The notes under the pieces: generated by a model
Seen by the model: the letters and a program-made list of their open reading frames with translations, nothing else
Told to the model about the DNA's origin: nothing
Database searches by the model: none
Assembly: GCA_041689775.1 (NCBI GenBank)
Contig: JBDNFP010000422.1
Span: forward strand, 1 to 9,435
Reading direction: 5' to 3'
Source of the DNA: JBDNFP01 sp041689775
GTDB lineage: Bacteria; Bacteroidota; Bacteroidia; Cytophagales; Spirosomataceae
DNA length: 9,435 nt
Shown here: one piece after another, positions 5,880 through 9,435 of the stretch
Position numbering within the stretch: the first letter of the stretch is position 1
How the letters are laid out: every line of letters begins with the position of its first letter
Position numbers and translations under genes: made by a program

Positions 5880-7322
5880 ATGTCCAATCGTATAATCTAC
5901 TGGTTTCGAAACGACCTTCGCCTGCACGATAACGAAGGCTTTTTAAAAGCAACCACTACTGCAACCGAAGTAATTCCTGTATTTATTTTTGACCCCCGTC
6001 TTTTTAAACAAGACCACTTAAAGATCAAGAAGACCGGCTATTTCAGAGCACAGTTTATCCGGGAAGCCGTTGAAGATCTGCGAAAGTCACTTCGAGCCTT
6101 GGGAGGAGATTTACTCATTCGGGTGGGTGAGCCAGAAAAAGTATTAGCCGAACTCGCCGAACAGTATGATATCAATGAGTTACATCTCAGTAAAGAAATA
6201 GCCCAGGAAGAAACAAACGTCGAGTCCTCGCTGAGCAAAAGGCTCAAAGTACTTAACGTCGATATGGTATTCACCTGGATGTCGACGCTCTATCACGTAC
6301 GTGATCTTCCCTTTGGTTTTAATAAACTTCCCGACGTATTTACAGAATTCCGGAAGGCCGTTGAAAGAAACAGCAAAGTGCGCCTTACCGTAGTGGACCC
6401 GGAGAAGGTTATACTTCCGGCTGACTATGACCCACAAAGTATCCCTTCGCTGTCCGATCTTGGCTTCGCCGCAAATGAAATTATACCCTCAGACCCTCGT
6501 GGGGTACTTCCTTTTGAAGGTGGTGAAACAGCTGCCTTACAAAGACTGAATGAGTATATATGGAAGAAAGACTTGGTAGCCACCTACAAAGAAACTCGTA
6601 ACGGACTTTTGGGTGCGGATTACTCCTCAAAATTCTCGGCCTGGCTTTCCCTTGGTTGTCTTTCTCCCCGTCGTATCTACGAAGAAGTGAAAAAATACGA
6701 GGCCGAACGAATCTCCAACTCATCAACCTATTGGCTTATTTTTGAACTCATGTGGCGCGACTACTTCCACTTTGTGATGCTTCGGTGGGGAGCCCGTCTA
6801 TTCAAATCCTCCGGTCTACGGCTGGATAAAGATAAAAGCTGGAAACATAATCATGACTTGTTTAACAAATGGAAGGAAGGCAAAACGGGAGTCCCGTTCG
6901 TCGATGCCAACATGCAGGAGCTAAACGCAACCGGTTTTATGTCGAATCGCGGACGTCAGAATGTAGCTAGTTTTTTAGCCAAAGATTTACATATCGACTG
7001 GACCTGGGGTGCCTCCTATTTTGAAAGTCTTTTGGTGGATTACGATGTATGCAGCAACTGGGCCAACTGGAACTACGTTGCCGGAGTAGGAAACGATCCA
7101 CGCGAGGACCGCTACTTCAATCAGTATTCCCAGGCTACCCGCTACGACGAAGCCGGCGAATACGTACGCCATTGGCTACCAGAACTTGCCCATGTACCCA
7201 AGGACAAGATACACAAGGTATGGCGATTGACTCCATCTGAACAGGTCCGTTACGGGATTACATTAGGCGAAAACTACCCGCTACCAATCATCGATGCAGA
7301 TAAGTGGCTAAAGAATCACTGA
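5880..7322 (+). CDS. CRY-DASH cryptochrome/photolyase
   Basis: A cytosolic FAD flavoprotein of the cryptochrome/photolyase family. DASH members repair cyclobutane pyrimidine dimers, best in single-stranded DNA, and may signal blue light. The frame extends up to 5802, but that region overlaps the terminator; ATG 5880 gives 480 residues beginning MSNRIIYWFRNDLRLHDN, the usual start of the antenna-binding photolyase domain (about 1-135). The FAD domain carries DASH-type motifs: TRNGLLGADYSSKFSAWLS (239-257), STYWLIFELMWRDYF (282-296), EGKTGVPFVDANMQEL (333-348), TGFMSNRGRQNVASF (351-365) and AGVGNDPREDRYF (401-413). The electron-transfer Trp triad is intact at Trp321, Trp374 and Trp397 (E. coli Trp306, 359, 382). 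Length is normal for bacterial DASH proteins. The gene appears to stand alone; no terminator is visible before lemA, so read-through is possible. Whether it works in repair, signalling or both cannot be told here. Confidence 0.96.
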   Translation: MSNRIIYWFRNDLRLHDNEGFLKATTTATEVIPVFIFDPRLFKQDHLKIKKTGYFRAQFIREAVEDLRKSLRALGGDLLIRVGEPEKVLAELAEQYDINELHLSKEIAQEETNVESSLSKRLKVLNVDMVFTWMSTLYHVRDLPFGFNKLPDVFTEFRKAVERNSKVRLTVVDPEKVILPADYDPQSIPSLSDLGFAANEIIPSDPRGVLPFEGGETAALQRLNEYIWKKDLVATYKETRNGLLGADYSSKFSAWLSLGCLSPRRIYEEVKKYEAERISNSSTYWLIFELMWRDYFHFVMLRWGARLFKSSGLRLDKDKSWKHNHDLFNKWKEGKTGVPFVDANMQELNATGFMSNRGRQNVASFLAKDLHIDWTWGASYFESLLVDYDVCSNWANWNYVAGVGNDPREDRYFNQYSQATRYDEAGEYVRHWLPELAHVPKDKIHKVWRLTPSEQVRYGITLGENYPLPIIDADKWLKNH

Positions 7323-7336
7323 TACCGACTATGTAG

Positions 7337-7363
7337 TTTTGTTAGCAGAAATATATAGATTTG
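7337..7363 (+). promoter_or_regulatory. Candidate promoter for lemA
   Basis: TAGATTTG (7356-7363) matches the -7 consensus TAnnTTTG exactly and lies 43 bases before the lemA ATG. TTTTG (7337-7341) is upstream but only 14 bases away, short of the usual spacing. That same stretch also gives TAGTTTTG (7334-7341), a second -7 match. A promoter in this 84-base gap is likely, but its exact position is uncertain. Confidence 0.45.
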
Positions 7364-7406
7364 AACAACTTTGAATTAACAATCACCTCAAAAACCAAAA
7401 GCAACT

Positions 7407-7988
7407 ATGTCAAGGAGTTTAATCGTTATAATCGTTGTTCTATTGCTAGGCAGTATGTACGGATGTTCTACTTACAATGGCTTGGTAGGAAAAGACGAAA
7501 CCGTCAATGAAGCCTGGTCAAAAGTGCAAAGCCAGTATCAGCGTCGTGCTGACCTGATCCCAAACCTAGTAAATACAGTGAAGGGAGCAGCTGACTTTGA
7601 GAAAAGTACCCTTCAAAGTGTAATTGAAGCGCGGTCCAAGGCTACTTCCATGCAGCTTAACGCCGACCAATTAACGCCCGAAAATATGCAGAAATTTCAG
7701 GCCGCTCAGGACCAGCTAGGAGGAGCGCTGTCGCGTTTATTAGTGTCCGTGGAGCGCTATCCTGATTTAAAGGCCAACCAGAACTTTTTGGAATTACAGG
7801 CCCAACTCGAAGGTACTGAGAACCGCATTGCCGTAGCCCGAAATGACTTTAACACCGTGGTAAAAGGCTACAATCAATCCGTTCGATCATTCCCTGCCAA
7901 TATATTTGCGGGTATCTTCGGCTTCCCCGTAAAGGGCTTCTTTGAAGCTTCACAAGCTGCTCAGAACGCCCCAGCGGTACAATTCTGA
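7407..7988 (+). CDS. lemA: LemA family protein
   Basis: A 193-residue LemA-family protein. These are small helical envelope proteins found across bacteria whose molecular role is not established. Residues 1-19 form a hydrophobic signal/anchor and MYGC gives a fair lipobox at Cys20, so it may be lipidated. The family core is clear: YNGLVGKDETVNEAWSKV (23-40), QYQRRADLIPNLVNTVKGAA (43-62), the Ala/Gln-rich helices of 65-112, SVERYPDLKANQNF (114-127), QLEGTENRIAVARNDFN (133-149) and the C-terminal YNQSVRSFPANIFAGIFGF (155-173). The length is typical. It is followed on the same strand by two TPM-domain genes, an arrangement known from other Bacteroidota, but a hairpin terminator separates it from them. 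The start is fixed by the signal sequence; there is no Shine-Dalgarno sequence. Confidence 0.96.
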   Translation: MSRSLIVIIVVLLLGSMYGCSTYNGLVGKDETVNEAWSKVQSQYQRRADLIPNLVNTVKGAADFEKSTLQSVIEARSKATSMQLNADQLTPENMQKFQAAQDQLGGALSRLLVSVERYPDLKANQNFLELQAQLEGTENRIAVARNDFNTVVKGYNQSVRSFPANIFAGIFGFPVKGFFEASQAAQNAPAVQF

Positions 7989-8002
7989 TATACCTTTCAC
8001 AC

Positions 8003-8045
8003 AAGACGTCATGCGGCTGTTGAAACCGTTTGACGTCTTTTATTT
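8003..8045 (+). terminator. Intrinsic terminator or attenuator between lemA and the TPM genes
   Basis: AAGACGTCA (8003-8011) pairs perfectly with TGACGTCTT (8031-8039), with a possible inner CGG/CCG helix, followed by TTATTT. It starts 14 bases after the lemA stop and ends about 22 bases before the next ATG. Little space is left for a full promoter for the TPM genes, so partial read-through is the simplest way to express them. Confidence 0.8.
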
Positions 8046-8067
8046 CCTAACCTAACGAACCTTTGCT

Positions 8068-8508
8068 ATGTCAACTGCGCATCCTTTGTTCGGGAAAGAA
8101 GAACAGACCCAGATTACCGCATCCATCCAGGAAGCGGAGAAGAATACTTCTGGTGAAATAAAAGTACATATTGAAGCAAACTGCCCCGATAGTGATGTTA
8201 TGGAGCGGGCCAAAATAATATTTGGTCAACTGGGAATGCATACCACTCAGGAGCAAAATGGAGTACTATTTTATCTAGCCTATCAGGATCGTAAATTTGC
8301 GGTACTGGGTGATAAGGGTATTTACGAAAAAGTACCGACTGATTTTTGGGAGAGCACCAAAGAAAAACTCAGGACGCATTTCAAGCAAGGAGATTTTACC
8401 AAAGGCCTGTGCGAAGGAATTACCGAAGCCGGACTACAACTAAAAAAATTCTTTCCGTACCAATCGGATGATATAAACGAACTACCCGACGATGTTTCGT
8501 TTGGGTAA
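8068..8508 (+). CDS. Soluble TPM-domain protein
   Basis: A 146-residue protein with a TPM (TLP18.3/Psb32/MOLO-1) domain over most of its length. Family features are SGEIKVHIEANCP (28-40), an ERAKIIFGQLGMHTT helix with an invariant-type NGVLFYLAYQDRKFAVLGDKGI strand pair (64-85, key residues NGVL, DRK and GD-GI), and a C-terminal FKQGDFTKGLCEGI helix (105-118). There is no signal peptide or membrane segment, so it is predicted to be cytoplasmic, unlike the protein encoded next. Some TPM proteins have acid phosphatase activity or act in membrane-protein maintenance; the role of this bacterial type is not established. Its stop is 9 bases before the next ATG, so the two TPM genes are almost certainly co-transcribed. 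A terminator separates it from lemA. Confidence 0.9.
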   Translation: MSTAHPLFGKEEQTQITASIQEAEKNTSGEIKVHIEANCPDSDVMERAKIIFGQLGMHTTQEQNGVLFYLAYQDRKFAVLGDKGIYEKVPTDFWESTKEKLRTHFKQGDFTKGLCEGITEAGLQLKKFFPYQSDDINELPDDVSFG

Positions 8509-8517
8509 CCAGAGACC

Positions 8518-9276
8518 ATGACTAAATTTCGCTATTTACTTTCTTTCTTCCTGCTGATAACCCTTAGACTTTCCGCCCAGGAGATTCCACCCCGGCCCAG
8601 CCCACCTAAGTTGGTCAACGACTTGGACAATCAGCTAAACCCTACCGAAGAAGCTGCTTTGGAGCAAAAACTTGTAGCCTACAATGACTCCACTTCTACG
8701 CAGATCGTGGTCGTAATTGTACCCACCGTGGAGCCTTACGATATTGGTGACTACGCTTTCAAACTAGGACGGGAGTGGGGAGTAGGTCAGGAAGGTAAAA
8801 ACAACGGAATAGTATTAATGTGGTCCCCAACCGATCGGAAGATTTTCATTGCGACGGGGTACGGTATGGAAGGAGCAATTCCGGATGCCATTGCCAAGCG
8901 AATCATTTCTCAGGTCATTATTCCTGAATTTAAGAACTCGATGTATTATCGGGGATTAGACCGGGGCGTCGACGCTATTATACAATATGCTTCGGGCGAA
9001 TATGAGGCCGAGCCTTCCAATGATGAAGAGTTTCCGGCGGGAACTCTTTTCTTTATCATTGCTTTTATCGTTATCCTGATAATTATATTCCGTAACCGGG
9101 GAGGTGGTTCCGGCGGTCGTGGTTTTCGCAACTCCTCCGGCAGCCCTGTCATCTGGCCTTACAGCACGCACACTAGCTGGGGAAGCTCCTCGGGCAACTT
9201 GGGTGGTGGTAGCGGAGGCTTTGGTGGCTTCGGCGGAGGTAGCTTTGGCGGTGGAGGTGCCGGAGGCAACTATTAA
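8518..9276 (+). CDS. Membrane-anchored TPM-domain protein with glycine-rich tail (YgcG-like)
   Basis: A 252-residue envelope protein. Residues 1-20 are a signal peptide with likely cleavage after RLSA. The TPM domain covers about 30-160: LNPTEEAALEQKL, TSTQIVVVIVPTVEP (58-72), the strand pair NNGIVLMWSPTDRKIFIATG (95-114) and GMEGAIPDAIAKRII (116-130). A membrane helix at about 175-192 (GTLFFIIAFIVILIIIF) places the TPM domain outside the cytoplasm. The tail (194-252) is rich in Gly, Ser and Phe, ending in GGFGG/GGSFGGGG repeats and NY, as in YgcG-family proteins; such tails are probably disordered or tolerate low complexity. Start ATG 8518 is supported by the signal peptide and the 9-base gap from the preceding gene. 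It probably works with the soluble TPM protein and possibly LemA, but a mechanism is unknown. Confidence 0.92.
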   Translation: MTKFRYLLSFFLLITLRLSAQEIPPRPSPPKLVNDLDNQLNPTEEAALEQKLVAYNDSTSTQIVVVIVPTVEPYDIGDYAFKLGREWGVGQEGKNNGIVLMWSPTDRKIFIATGYGMEGAIPDAIAKRIISQVIIPEFKNSMYYRGLDRGVDAIIQYASGEYEAEPSNDEEFPAGTLFFIIAFIVILIIIFRNRGGGSGGRGFRNSSGSPVIWPYSTHTSWGSSSGNLGGGSGGFGGFGGGSFGGGGAGGNY

Positions 9277-9300
9277 ATCTTTACTATTTTAGCGAGTGAA

Positions 9301-9435
9301 CTACCCACCCACGCCAGAGGCGATGGGATGGGCTTCGGGTTTCATAGAGTGTGCTTTGTTACCAAAGTCTGATTTCCTCTCCACCTTTGTAATCGCCAGT
9401 TCCTGACGATATATTTTTAATCCTTCATTTAAAAT
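9301..9435 (-). CDS. Possible C-terminal end of a - strand gene (5' partial)
   Basis: The - strand is open from the window edge to a TAG at 9301-9303, giving 44 residues with no start needed inside the window. The fragment is hydrophilic and basic early on (LKIYRQELAITKVERKSDF) and ends in Pro/Gly-rich PEAHPIASGVGG. I do not recognise it. The last codons coincide with the stable hairpin at 9304-9332, and 44 codons can be open by chance, so this may be non-coding. Confidence 0.3.
   Translation of the reverse strand: MLNEGLKIYRQELAITKVERKSDFGNKAHSMKPEAHPIASGVGG
9304..9332. terminator. GC-rich hairpin after the TPM operon
   Basis: CCCACCCACGCC (9304-9315) can pair over its whole length with GGCGATGGGATGGG (9319-9332), 12 pairs with two single A bulges and an AGA loop. 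It starts 27 bases after the TPM gene stop. No T-run follows on either strand, so it may slow or end transcription by another route, or be a processed 3' end. It overlaps the end of the possible - strand gene. Confidence 0.4.

Noticed and set aside
9094..9273. Glycine-rich repeat as a tandem DNA repeat or CRISPR-like array
   Set aside because: The units are irregular GGN codons encoding the protein tail; there are no fixed-length repeats or spacers.
5880..9276. A light-response system joining CRY-DASH with the TPM proteins (TPM proteins TLP18.3 and Psb32 act in photosystem II upkeep)
   Set aside because: The adjacency is the only support; bacterial TPM proteins are common in non-phototrophs and a probable separate promoter precedes lemA.
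9104..9292. Alternative frames in the glycine-rich tail region, both strands
   Set aside because: They arise from the GC-rich low-complexity codons of the YgcG-like tail.
9330..9411. Short + strand open frame beginning ATGGGATGGGC
   Set aside because: Only about 27 codons, starts inside the hairpin and has no recognisable features.

Overview
The window looks like chromosomal DNA of a Bacteroidota bacterium, probably of the Cytophagales type. Three things support this: a PorE/OmpA-type lipoprotein with the four-domain order seen in type IX secretion proteins, a TAnnTTTG promoter (with an upstream TTTTG) in front of rpsL, and an almost complete lack of Shine-Dalgarno sequences. No mobile element, tRNA, rRNA or CRISPR array is visible. 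The genus cannot be named from the sequence alone.

Layout. 1-114 is the tail of an unidentified + strand gene. 195-809 is a predicted lipoprotein gene broken by two nearby indels that cancel each other out. It converges on rpsG through a two-way terminator (about 787-829). rpsG (846-1313) and rpsL (1438-1854) lie on the - strand as a short ribosomal operon, with a clear Bacteroidota promoter at 1930-1961. fusA, which normally follows rpsG in the str operon, is absent. Divergent from rpsL is icd (2063-3517), an isocitrate dehydrogenase of the Thermus/Rickettsia type with a C-terminal extension and NAD-type cofactor residues. After a hairpin come a 675-residue PorE-like lipoprotein gene (3719-5746) with its own strong terminator, and a CRY-DASH cryptochrome/photolyase gene (5880-7322). 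The right end holds lemA (7407-7988) and two TPM-domain genes (8068-8508 and 8518-9276). The TPM genes are 9 bases apart, and a strong hairpin terminator separates them from lemA. The last 160 bases hold a stable hairpin and possibly the 3' end of a - strand gene.

Function. Most of the window is core or near-core material: translation, TCA cycle, cell envelope and blue-light/DNA-repair flavoprotein. Terminators show that these are mostly separate transcription units. The only group that looks like a functional set without an established mechanism is lemA-TPM-TPM: one lipoprotein-like helical protein, one soluble TPM protein and one membrane-anchored TPM protein with a glycine-rich tail. No clearly new defence or mobile system was seen. 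The points most worth a second look are the lemA/TPM set with its internal terminator, the cofactor signature of the isocitrate dehydrogenase, the truncated str operon and the double-frameshift lipoprotein gene.
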